Below are positions 19,552 through 26,176 of a stretch of 64,000 bases of DNA, one piece after another; positions within the stretch are counted from its first letter, which is position 1; the number at the start of each line of letters is the position of its first letter. Origin of the DNA: Aliivibrio fischeri ATCC 7744 = JCM 18803 = DSM 507 (GTDB taxonomy: Bacteria; Pseudomonadota; Gammaproteobacteria; Enterobacterales; Vibrionaceae); NCBI RefSeq assembly GCF_023983475.1, contig NZ_CP092713.1:1116001-1180000 (forward strand), given 5' to 3'. Under the pieces are notes generated by a model. That model had not been told where the DNA came from. It saw only the letters and a program-made list of their open reading frames with translations, and did no database searches. The translations under genes were made by a program, and so were the position numbers.

Positions 19552-20118
19552 TTACTTTTTACGACAGAACTCAGCGATTACATACATAGATTGACCGCCG
19601 TTAGCTTTACCAGAAACTAAACGAGGATCGTCACCAAGGCTGATACCACGGATAACTGTACCTTGTTTGATTACTTGGTTAGTACCTTTAACTGGTAGGT
19701 CTTTAATTACTGTTACGTCGTCACCTTTTTTCAGTTCAACGCCGTTAACATCACGTGGTTTTTCACCGTCAGAAAGAAGTGCTTTCTCAGCCCATTCTTT
19801 AACGTCTTCTTCAACGTACATCATATCAAGCGCATCTTGAGCCCAAGATTCAGAAGCAAGTTTGCTTAAAAGAACGTAAGAAATAACTTGAACAGTTGGT
19901 ACTTGGCTCCACATAGAGTCGTTTAAACAACGCCAGTGGTTAACATCCATTTTATCAGCGTCTTCGATTTGTGCTGTACATGTATCACAAATCATTACAC
20001 AGTTATCAACCGTGATATCTGTTTTAGGCGGAACTGCAAATGGAGCTAGTGAGTTAGTTGAACCACATAGTTCACATTTAGAATCGCAACGAGTTAATAG
20101 AGTTTTTGCAATGCTCAT
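19552..20118 (-). CDS. PhnA-domain zinc-ribbon protein
   Basis: A 188-residue protein with an N-terminal zinc ribbon (CELCGS and CDTC give four Cys) and a C-terminal PhnA/YjdM domain (GVELKKGDDVTVIKDLPVKG ... IKQGTVIRGISL). The family was named for a neighbour of phosphonate genes in E. coli. No phosphonate genes are found here, so a phosphonate role should not be assumed. The C-terminal part resembles an SH3-like barrel. Confidence 0.85.
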   Translation of the reverse strand: MSIAKTLLTRCDSKCELCGSTNSLAPFAVPPKTDITVDNCVMICDTCTAQIEDADKMDVNHWRCLNDSMWSQVPTVQVISYVLLSKLASESWAQDALDMMYVEEDVKEWAEKALLSDGEKPRDVNGVELKKGDDVTVIKDLPVKGTNQVIKQGTVIRGISLGDDPRLVSGKANGGQSMYVIAEFCRKK

Positions 20119-20409
20119 AAAATAGTGCCTGTTTGTTTAGTGATGTTTATATTATGGCAAGTTTATACCACAAGAAAAAGGATTGCGGTGAGAATACTGT
20201 AATTTTTCTCATTTCTTTTGGTTTAAGTATCCTATACGTAAACAGTGGTTTTCAATTAGGTGAACCAGATGGGTAAAAGCGGTTAAAAACGGACATTGTT
20301 GGTAAACAATCTCATTCTTATGTAAAGCAAAGTAAATACGTTTTTATGCAGAAAAATACCGTGGATAATGAATATGAAACGTCAAATCTGCATAAAAAAG
20401 GAATAAATA

Positions 20410-20559
20410 ATGAAAAAAATAATCGTAATAATTGCTGCCGTTTTTGCATTATCAGTTGGAACCGCTTACGCATTTAATGGACATCTAGGTCATGGAGTAG
20501 ATATCTCTATGCCACATTTTAATCTGTTTCATGACTCAGATTGTGGAGAACACCACTAA
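20410..20559 (+). CDS. Small secreted His-rich peptide (49 residues)
   Basis: A short frame preceded by AAGGAATAAATA. It encodes a signal peptide (KKIIVIIAAVFALSVGTAYA, cleavage after residue 21) and a mature peptide of about 28 residues with six His, one Cys and several acidic residues (ending DCGEHH). A metal-binding periplasmic peptide is possible. The terminator at 20579-20604 follows. I know no family for it. Confidence 0.6.
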   Translation: MKKIIVIIAAVFALSVGTAYAFNGHLGHGVDISMPHFNLFHDSDCGEHH

Positions 20560-20578
20560 AATAGTTTCAATCTAAGAT

Positions 20579-20604
20579 AGAGCCAGCGTAACACTGGCTC
20601 TAAT
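20579..20604. terminator. Terminator shared by two convergent peptide genes
   Basis: GAGCCAG / CTGGCTC stem with a 7-nt loop. It lies between the 49-residue and 92-residue genes; the T run is weak. Confidence 0.6.
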
Positions 20605-20622
20605 TAACTAGCTAACTAATAA

Positions 20623-20901
20623 CTAACACCCAGTACATGCAGCATAGCAACAAAGTTCACATGGCCAAAGGCTGCATGATCTTGAAAATTCTTCATCTGA
20701 CATGTGCTCAGTTTTTTTCGAACGTTCAAATCCTTGCAAATTTTCCTTGCCTTGTTTTAAGCAGGAAGGCATTTCAATTGGCTCTGTTAGCGTTGGTGAA
20801 ATAGTACTAAGTCCTTGAGTTGGAACAGTCACAGATTCTTGTTCACTAAAGGAATAACTAGAAAACATCAATAACAGCATTGTAAAAAGTAATTTTTTCA
20901 T
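20623..20901 (-). CDS. Small secreted protein with Cys-rich C-terminus
   Basis: A 92-residue protein with a signal peptide (KKLLFTMLLLMFSSYSFS). The middle is Thr/Pro/Glu rich. The last 18 residues carry six Cys (CSLWPCELCCYAACTGC), with one more Cys near residue 49. Such a tail could be disulfide-linked, bind metal, or represent a modified-peptide core, but no modification enzyme is seen nearby. It lies directly beside the dif-integrated array, on the chromosome side. Confidence 0.65.
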   Translation of the reverse strand: MKKLLFTMLLLMFSSYSFSEQESVTVPTQGLSTISPTLTEPIEMPSCLKQGKENLQGFERSKKTEHMSDEEFSRSCSLWPCELCCYAACTGC

Positions 20902-21098
20902 TTGTATACCTCACATATAATTTACGTACGGATGATTGTTGTTGCTTAGTTAGTATTGGAAGAAGCGACAAAATAATCACGCCAATTTTTAAATTATGTG
21001 AAGGCTGTACATATTATTATGAATGTTAGAGAACCATAAGATTAAGTGCTTGAACACTGATAGAAGCTATAAATTACCCTCTATCAACAACACAACAT

Positions 21099-21131
21099 AG
21101 TGCGCATTATATCCCATGATTTATGTTGAGT
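21099..21131 (+). other. attP1-like / left dif-type junction, unit 1
   Basis: XerC arm AGTGCGCATTA (21099-21109), an 11-nt spacer TATCCCATGAT, and a XerD-like arm TTATGTTGAGT (21121-21131) that differs from the dif arm at two positions. An overlong spacer is a feature of CTX-type attP1. After a XerC-type exchange the left junction should consist of host XerC arm plus phage spacer, as seen. Confidence 0.85.
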
Positions 21132-21187
21132 GGTTTGCTCTGCTTAACTGAATACAAAACGTGGGTGAGGGATATGCTTTAATTAGG

Positions 21188-21211
21188 AGGTCAGCTTGTC
21201 TGGCCTTTTTA
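21188..21211 (+). terminator. Hairpin in attP loop, unit 1
   Basis: GGTCAG / CTGGCC stem followed by TTTTT. In unit 3 the same hairpin reads GGTCTGC / GCAGGCC, a compensating pair change that keeps the stem. It could stop transcription entering the element. Confidence 0.65.
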
Positions 21212-21245
21212 ATGCTCATCTTGAGAATCGTTTTTTGAAGTTAAC

Positions 21246-21273
21246 CCGTAACATAAATCGTATAATGCGAGCT
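21246..21273 (-). other. attP2-like inverted dif site, unit 1
   Basis: Read on the complement: XerC-like arm AGCTCGCATTA, 6-nt spacer TACGAT, XerD-like arm TTATGTTACGG. It faces attP1 in opposite orientation 114 bp away. The two would pair in single-stranded DNA to make a folded XerC/XerD substrate. Confidence 0.8.
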
Positions 21274-21460
21274 AGTTTGCCCCTGGTCTTTTGCTTTTTA
21301 AGTCTTTGTTTTTAAAGCAAGTAGGGATTCAAAAACGTTCTTTTTTGTTTTTAGCGAAATTGCGAAGCAATACAGAATCGCCCATGCAGCAACACTGACC
21401 AATTCAAAAGCTACTGCACACCAGTCTAACTTTCATAGTGTAAATTAGTTCAGCCCAAAC

Positions 21461-21538
21461 AAAAGCGCCTACTAAGGATTAGTGTATTTGGAGATTAATT
21501 CTCCAAAGAAAACAGCTATTCCCTAATAAGCGCTTTTT
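21461..21538. other. Branched hairpin, candidate origin or packaging signal (unit 1)
   Basis: An outer stem AAAAGCGCCTACTAAGGA / TCCCTAATAAGCGCTTTT with G-T pairs encloses an inner perfect hairpin TTTGGAGA / TCTCCAAA. It is conserved in all three units, including the diverged third. In filamentous phages such structures serve as packaging signal or strand origin; the assignment here is inference. Confidence 0.55.
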
Positions 21539-21644
21539 TTCTTTGACCAGCAACTTTCAACTAGCTTTATTCTTCACGAAAACGAACGGACAACGACGAC
21601 CGACGAAGAGCGAAGGCTGAGCGAGGAGGAGGAAGAAGTGTTCG

Positions 21645-21673
21645 AGAGTACACTATCTTTAATAGTGTACTCT
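21645..21673. other. Perfect 12-bp inverted repeat (unit 1)
   Basis: AGAGTACACTAT / ATAGTGTACTCT with a 5-nt loop, kept without change in the diverged unit 3. It follows a purine-rich stretch. It could be a replication origin hairpin or an element-specific binding site. Confidence 0.55.
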
Positions 21674-21755
21674 TGTGCGGATTTTACAAAACCACCACTT
21701 AAAACCTTTTAAAACAATTACTTATTTTTTCTTTAAATTCCCTTATTTTTTGCGA

Positions 21756-21830
21756 TGTATATCTCATGTATATCTATTGCGTTTATATTCGCCTTGTTTT
21801 ATATTATTTGCATATACAAGAGATATACAA
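21756..21830. promoter_or_regulatory. 11-bp iterons upstream of RHH gene, unit 1
   Basis: Two direct copies TGTATATCTC(A/T) at 21756 and 21767 and two inverted copies (complement TTGTATATCTC and TTGTATATGC, 21809-21830), spaced by 11 bp. This fits an array bound by RHH dimers one helical turn apart, next to the gene start at 21884. Repeated in unit 2 at +1493. Unit 3 has the same geometry with another sequence. Confidence 0.65.
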
Positions 21831-21883
21831 ATTGTTTAAATTTGCATTATTGAATAATTAAAATTCGCACTATGGAGGGCAAT

Positions 21884-22126
21884 ATGAGTTCTTTTTTTGA
21901 GAAAATGGAAAAGCTTCAAGCTGAACGTCAAGAATATCTTCTTGGCGTTGAATACTTGCAACAGAAAGATTATCCAGCTGAATTGGATGACAAGTTTCTT
22001 ACTCGTTGTAACTCTGAGGTTAAGGAGTCTTTTGAAAAGTTATGTAAGGAGAATAAAGTTACCGTTTCAGCAGCAATTAGATCATTAATGGAAAATTCAA
22101 TTAGAACCTGGTCACTACCAAAATAA
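21884..22126 (+). CDS. Ribbon-helix-helix DNA-binding protein, unit 1
   Basis: An 80-residue protein. The C-terminal half FLTRCNSEVKESFEKLCKENKVTVSAAIRSLM has the RHH pattern: a short beta strand, then two helices. The N-terminus is a charged helical tail. ATG 21884 is preferred because GGAGGGC lies just before it; ATG 21872 is part of that site. Iterons upstream suggest it represses its own promoter and perhaps replication or superinfection of the element, like RstR in CTX phage by position, although RstR is a different fold. Confidence 0.8.
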   Translation: MSSFFEKMEKLQAERQEYLLGVEYLQQKDYPAELDDKFLTRCNSEVKESFEKLCKENKVTVSAAIRSLMENSIRTWSLPK

Positions 22127-22135
22127 AGAAAGCAA

Positions 22136-22165
22136 AAAAGGGAGTGCTGTAACACTCCCTTTTAA
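22136..22165 (+). terminator. Terminator between the two genes of unit 1
   Basis: AAAAGGGAGTG / CACTCCCTTTT, 6-nt loop. Repeated in unit 2 at 23629-23658. It should limit read-through from the RHH gene into the second gene. Confidence 0.75.
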
Positions 22166-22203
22166 AAAATGAAACCACTTAACGCAAATTAAAGGAATCA
22201 CTC

Positions 22204-22473
22204 ATGAAAAATAGTATCGTTAATCAAACTACAGATATCAACCCAGAAAGCACCTCATTACCATTTATGCATAAGAATAAATCATGCGAAAAGTTATCAA
22301 GCATCGATTTAGTTAGGGAGCGTTTTGAACATTTTAAAGAATCATTTTATGAATTCACTGAAAGTGATTCTAAGGATTCGATTTCTGAAGATGCACATAA
22401 ATTACTCGAAGAACTTGAATGTAGATTAATGTTATGTTCATATGGCGTTAAAGTTACAAATAATACACATTAA
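22204..22473 (+). CDS. Small protein of unknown function, unit 1
   Basis: An 89-residue, acidic, helical protein with no signal peptide or membrane segment. The segment HKNKSCEKLSSIDLVRERFEHF is matched in unit 3 (HEKKSCENLFNL), indicating a conserved family under selection. AAGGAATCACTC is its ribosome site. I do not recognise it. As one of only two genes of the element it is a candidate for interaction with a helper phage or plasmid. Confidence 0.7.
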   Translation: MKNSIVNQTTDINPESTSLPFMHKNKSCEKLSSIDLVRERFEHFKESFYEFTESDSKDSISEDAHKLLEELECRLMLCSYGVKVTNNTH

Positions 22474-22491
22474 TTTATTTCCATATATTAG

Positions 22492-22518
22492 AGCCCATCC
22501 ATGATGGGCTTTTTTTTC
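22492..22518 (+). terminator. Terminator at the 3' end of unit 1 genes
   Basis: AGCCCATC / GATGGGCT stem, 3-nt loop, eight T. Copies at 23985-24011 (unit 2) and, with one extra pair of loop bases, 25513-25539 (unit 3). Confidence 0.9.
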
Positions 22519-23376
22519 ACAAGAGTATTGGCATAAATGCCATTTAAACGCTCTGTGAGCCGTTTTAAGCTCCCATAACCATTTATTAGCTAGTGCGCAT
22601 TATATCCCATGATTTATGTTGAGTGGTTTGCTCTGCTTAACTGAATACAAAACGTGGGTGAGGGATATGCTTTAATTAGGAGGTCAGCTTGTCTGGCCTT
22701 TTTAATGCTCATCTTGAGAATCGTTTTTTGAAGTTAACCCGTAACATAAATCGTATAATGCGAGCTAGTTTGCCCCTGGTCTTTTGCTTTTTAAGTCTTT
22801 GTTTTTAAAGCAAGTAGGGATTCAAAAACGTTCTTTTTTGTTTTTAGCGAAATTGCGAAGCAATACAGAATCGCCCATGCAGCAACACTGACCAATTCAA
22901 AAGCTACTGCACACCAGTCTAACTTTCATAGTGTAAATTAGTTCAGCCCAAACAAAAGCGCCTACTAAGGATTAGTGTATTTGGAGATTAATTCTCCAAA
23001 GAAAACAGCTATTCCCTAATAAGCGCTTTTTTTCTTTGACCAGCAACTTTCAACTAGCTTTATTCTTCACGAAAACGAACGGACAACGACGACCGACGAA
23101 GAGCGAAGGCTGAGCGAGGAGGAGGAAGAAGTGTTCGAGAGTACACTATCTTTAATAGTGTACTCTTGTGCGGATTTTACAAAACCACCACTTAAAACCT
23201 TTTAAAACAATTACTTATTTTTTCTTTAAATTCCCTTATTTTTTGCGATGTATATCTCATGTATATCTATTGCGTTTATATTCGCCTTGTTTTATATTAT
23301 TTGCATATACAAGAGATATACAAATTGTTTAAATTTGCATTATTGAATAATTAAAATTCGCACTATGGAGGGCAAT

Positions 23377-23619
23377 ATGAGTTCTTTTTTTGAGAAAATG
23401 GAAAAGCTTCAAGCTGAACGTCAAGAATATCTTCTTGGCGTTGAATACTTGCAACAGAAAGATTATCCAGCTGAATTGGATGACAAGTTTCTTACTCGTT
23501 GTAACTCTGAGGTTAAGGAGTCTTTTGAAAAGTTATGTAAGGAGAATAAAGTTACCGTTTCAGCAGCAATTAGATCATTAATGGAAAATTCAATTAGAAC
23601 CTGGTCACTACCAAAATAA
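23377..23619 (+). CDS. Ribbon-helix-helix DNA-binding protein, unit 2
   Basis: Identical to the 80-residue RHH protein of unit 1, with the same GGAGGGC ribosome site and the same 11-bp iterons upstream. Having two identical copies means the repressor dose doubles with array length, and any loss by recombination between units would go unnoticed. Confidence 0.8.
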   Translation: MSSFFEKMEKLQAERQEYLLGVEYLQQKDYPAELDDKFLTRCNSEVKESFEKLCKENKVTVSAAIRSLMENSIRTWSLPK

Positions 23620-23696
23620 AGAAAGCAAAAAAGGGAGTGCTGTAACACTCCCTTTTAAAAAATGAAACCACTTAACGCAAATTAAAGGAATCACTC

Positions 23697-23966
23697 ATGA
23701 AAAATAGTATCGTTAATCAAACTACAGATATCAACCCAGAAAGCACCTCATTACCATTTATGCATAAGAATAAATCATGCGAAAAGTTATCAAGCATCGA
23801 TTTAGTTAGGGAGCGTTTTGAACATTTTAAAGAATCATTTTATGAATTCACTGAAAGTGATTCTAAGGATTCGATTTCTGAAGATGCACATAAATTACTC
23901 GAAGAACTTGAATGTAGATTAATGTTATGTTCATATGGCGTTAAAGTTACAAATAATACACATTAA
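23697..23966 (+). CDS. Small protein of unknown function, unit 2
   Basis: Identical to the 89-residue protein of unit 1 (KSCEKLSS segment, acidic helical C-terminus), with the same ribosome site and terminators. Confidence 0.7.
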   Translation: MKNSIVNQTTDINPESTSLPFMHKNKSCEKLSSIDLVRERFEHFKESFYEFTESDSKDSISEDAHKLLEELECRLMLCSYGVKVTNNTH

Positions 23967-24084
23967 TTTATTTCCATATATTAGAGCCCATCCATGATGG
24001 GCTTTTTTTTCACAAGAGTATTGGCATAAATGCCATTTAAACGCTCTGTGAGCCGTTTTAAGCTCCCATAACCATTTATTAGCT

Positions 24085-24117
24085 AGTGCGCATTATATCC
24101 CATGATTTATGTTGAGC
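24085..24117 (+). other. attP1-like junction, unit 3
   Basis: XerC arm AGTGCGCATTA, spacer TATCCCATGAT, XerD-like arm TTATGTTGAGC: one base different from unit 1. Confidence 0.85.
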
Positions 24118-24230
24118 GGTTTGCTCTGCTTAACTGAATACAAAACGTGGGTGAGGGATATGCTTTAATTAGGAGGTCTGCTTGCAGGCCTTTTTAATGC
24201 TCATCGTGAAAATCGTTTTTTGAAGTTAAC

Positions 24231-24258
24231 CCGTAACATAAATCGTATAATGCGAGCT
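24231..24258 (-). other. attP2-like inverted dif site, unit 3
   Basis: Complement reads AGCTCGCATTA, TACGAT, TTATGTTACGG, the same as in units 1 and 2, although sequence on its right side is unrelated. Conservation stops just after the site, marking the edge of a required module. Confidence 0.8.
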
Positions 24259-24746
24259 AGTTTGTCATCGATAACATACCAGTATGTTAAAAAATGACAT
24301 ACCGCGCCTAAATTTCGTTAATGGGTCGCTGCGTTCTTGGCCATCGAGAACATTGCGCAGCAATACAGAATCGCCAATGCAGCAACGCCGACCAACTCAA
24401 AAGCTACTGCACACCAGTCTAACTTTCATAGTGTAAATTAGTTCAGCCCAAACAAAAGCGCCTACTAAGGATTAGTGTATTTGGAGATTAACTCTCCAAA
24501 GAAAACAGCTATTCCCTAATAAGCGCTTTTTTCTTTGACCAGCAACTTCCAACTAGCTTTATTCTTCACGAAAACGAACGGGCAACGACGACCGACGAAG
24601 AGCGAAGGCTGAGCGAGGAGGAGGAAGAAGTGTTCGAGAGTACACTATCTTTAATAGTGTACTCTTGTGTAAATATGACATTAGCAATTTAAAAAGTCAT
24701 TTAAAACAATGGTTTATTCAATGTGAAATTTCTCTCAAAAATCAAT

Positions 24747-24822
24747 TTGCAATTACATTGTAATTTCATTGCAATTGCAAAAAGACTCGGTTATTATTTT
24801 TGTAATCGCAATGCACTTACAA
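24747..24822. promoter_or_regulatory. 11-bp iterons upstream of RHH gene, unit 3
   Basis: TTGCAATTACA, TTGTAATTTCA and TTGCAATTGCA follow directly at 11-bp steps (24747-24779), a fourth TTGTAATCGCA lies at 24800-24810, and an inverted TTGTAAGTGCA at 24812-24822. The period equals that of units 1-2 but the core sequence differs, matching a different RHH protein. Confidence 0.7.
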
Positions 24823-24836
24823 ATGGGATATAAAAC

Positions 24837-25058
24837 ATGTCTGAAGATTTTATGCAACGTATACATCGCATGACAAATGCGGCCGACGCAAGAAGGGATA
24901 TTGAGTTTAGTGATGAGCTTGATTCTAATTTTAATTTTAGATGCAATTCTGAGCTTAAAGAGGCATTTAAACAATTATGTAAAGCTAACCAGGCTTCTAC
25001 AAGTTCTGTTTTGAAACGCTATATGCTTTCTTGCATTAGGTCTTCAAAGATCGTTTAA
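24837..25058 (+). CDS. Ribbon-helix-helix DNA-binding protein, unit 3 type
   Basis: A 73-residue RHH protein related to that of units 1-2: NFRCNSELKEAFKQLCKANQASTSSVLKRYM aligns with the unit 1 RHH region, while the N-terminus (MSEDFMQRIHRM) is unrelated. The beta-strand residues that contact DNA differ (FNFRCN versus FLTRCN), as expected if it reads the different iterons located just upstream. Confidence 0.78.
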   Translation: MSEDFMQRIHRMTNAADARRDIEFSDELDSNFNFRCNSELKEAFKQLCKANQASTSSVLKRYMLSCIRSSKIV

Positions 25059-25071
25059 ATATTTTAAAACT

Positions 25072-25101
25072 CATCTAGGGACGCGCCAACGTCCCTAGAT
25101 G
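25072..25101. terminator. Strong hairpin between the genes of unit 3
   Basis: CATCTAGGGACG / CGTCCCTAGATG, 6-nt loop, without a T run. It occupies the place of the terminator in units 1-2 with a different sequence. Confidence 0.5.
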
Positions 25102-25138
25102 TAATGACAATCCGCACTTAATAAATAGGAAATATCAC

Positions 25139-25423
25139 ATGAATACTAGTATGGTAAATAACGCAATACAAAACAACGCTTCAACAGATGTGTCAGTTTT
25201 AATCCATGAAAAAAAATCATGCGAAAATTTATTTAATCTTTCAAATATTCAAATTGAAGTTGAGAGGTTGAAAAATTTGAATATATTCTTGGATTCAATG
25301 GACATCATCCCAAATGCACTCGAATTAGAATTAAAAACATTACGTTTAGAGTTAATTGAAAGCATCAGTTTTAAATTAACTTTTTTGGGTTCTACTGGAG
25401 ATTCTTTACTTAAAACACAGTAG
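25139..25423 (+). CDS. Small protein of unknown function, unit 3 type
   Basis: A 94-residue helical protein related at its N-terminal third to the second protein of units 1-2 (HEKKSCENLFNL). The C-terminus is different. After its stop, 25436-25500 still matches the DNA for the end of the unit 1 gene (GAACTTGAAT and TGTTCATAT segments), so an insertion or replacement has moved the original tail out of the reading frame. Confidence 0.65.
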   Translation: MNTSMVNNAIQNNASTDVSVLIHEKKSCENLFNLSNIQIEVERLKNLNIFLDSMDIIPNALELELKTLRLELIESISFKLTFLGSTGDSLLKTQ

Positions 25424-25512
25424 CTTCATTCATAGAAAATGACTCGATGAACTTGAATATGCGTTCATGTTGTGTTCATATAATCAACAATACGCATCCA
25501 TATAGTATATAG

Positions 25513-25540
25513 GCCCATCCATGTGATGGGCTTTTTTTTG
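25513..25540 (+). terminator. Terminator of unit 3
   Basis: GCCCATC / GATGGGC stem with a T run, equivalent to the one at 22492. Confidence 0.88.
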
Positions 25541-25700
25541 CAAGAGTATTGGCATAAATGCCATTTAAACGCTCTGTGAGCCGTTTTAAGCTCCCATAAC
25601 CATTTATTAGCTTGTCAATCCTATTTTAAAATGTCCTCTTTAGGGCAAGATAGAAATGTCCTTATTCTTTATATTGAAAGTAATAAGAATAGGGAGTATG

Positions 25701-25725
25701 AAAAAGACCTCATGAAAGAGGTCTT
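25701..25725 (-). terminator. Terminator downstream of the immunity-like gene
   Basis: On the minus strand: AAGACCTC / GAGGTCTT followed by TTT. It ends the cargo operon before the left terminal repeat. Confidence 0.8.
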
Positions 25726-25774
25726 ATGGATAGTTGAGTTAGAGGGGGAAGAGATGAATGAGTATCAGTAATAC

Positions 25775-26176
25775 TTAAAATTTCTCACACTGTGAAATGT
25801 CTTTTACGTAATCGCGCATAAGATTTTTCTTGTAGCCTATTTTCTTAGGACATTCAATCATGTTATTAGGCTTTATCACTAAGTAATAATTAGCATAGTT
25901 AACACTTATTCCTACAATAAAGCCAAGCAATAGAGAGATATAAAACGATTTCATAGCACTTTTATATTCATTTTTTGTAATCAGAGACTTTACAGACATT
26001 AAAAGTGATATAAAACCAAAAATAGTAATCCCCCATGTTGCTATCAAGGGCATAGCAAAACTGCTAAACAATACCTTATTAACTTGTTCTATAGGTAATA
26101 ATAATGGCTCAATTGTTCCATATGATGCATAAGTAAATGGAACAATTAAGAACAGTGATAATAATAACTTACGCAT
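25775..26176 (-). CDS. Small membrane protein, probable immunity protein
   Basis: A 133-residue protein with an N-terminal signal or anchor (LLLSLFLIVPFTYA) and two strong membrane helices (FAMPLIATWGITIFGFISLLM and FYISLLLGFIVGISVNYANYYLV). The C-terminus is hydrophilic with two Cys. Its start overlaps the end of the preceding toxin-like gene by 8 bp. Membrane location and operon position are what is expected of an immunity protein against a pore-forming or membrane-inserting effector. I recognise no named family. Confidence 0.7.
   Translation of the reverse strand: MRKLLLSLFLIVPFTYASYGTIEPLLLPIEQVNKVLFSSFAMPLIATWGITIFGFISLLMSVKSLITKNEYKSAMKSFYISLLLGFIVGISVNYANYYLVIKPNNMIECPKKIGYKKNLMRDYVKDISQCEKF

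Larger units (their letters stand above)
21099..22591. mobile_element. Xer-integrated mini-element, unit 1 (1,493 bp)
   Basis: The unit starts with a XerC arm AGTGCGCATTA and ends just before the next identical arm at 22592. It contains an attP-like pair of inverted dif-like sites (21099-21131 and 21246-21273), a long non-coding part with several hairpins, an RHH gene and a small unknown gene. Nothing resembling a replication, coat or recombinase gene is present. I interpret it as a satellite that integrates by host XerC/XerD, as CTX-type phages do. Unit 2 is a tandem copy in which I found no difference in the parts compared. Confidence 0.8.
22592..24084. mobile_element. Xer-integrated mini-element, unit 2 (1,493 bp)
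   Basis: A head-to-tail copy of unit 1 with every feature shifted by 1,493 bp: attP1 22592-22624, attP2 22739-22766, branched hairpin 22954-23031, inverted repeat 23138-23166, iterons 23249-23323. Both encoded proteins are identical to unit 1. Tandem copies are typical of elements that cannot excise and instead generate new circles by replication across two copies. Confidence 0.8.
24085..25612. mobile_element. Xer-integrated mini-element, unit 3 (diverged, 1,528 bp)
   Basis: The same plan as units 1-2: attP1 24085-24117, attP2 24231-24258, branched hairpin (about 24447-24523) and the 12-bp inverted repeat near 24640. The backbone is nearly the same, but the segment after attP2 (about 24265-24355), the iterons, the RHH gene and most of the second gene have been replaced or strongly diverged. 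The unit ends with ttattagct, after which the dif XerC arm should follow; a transposon now separates the two (25613-28930). Confidence 0.8.

Noticed and set aside
19552-20118. PhnA-domain protein as phosphonate hydrolase
   Set aside because: No phosphonate genes nearby and the family is widespread without such activity; the name is historical.
21099-24084. Tandem repeat as assembly artefact
   Set aside because: The third unit is clearly diverged yet has the same boundaries, so tandem integration is a real property of the locus. Copy number itself cannot be proven from one sequence.
21099-25612. Repeats as integron cassettes with attC sites
   Set aside because: The junctions lack the GTTRRRY/RYYYAAC core sites and imperfect palindromes of attC, and no integron integrase is near. 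They match dif arms instead.
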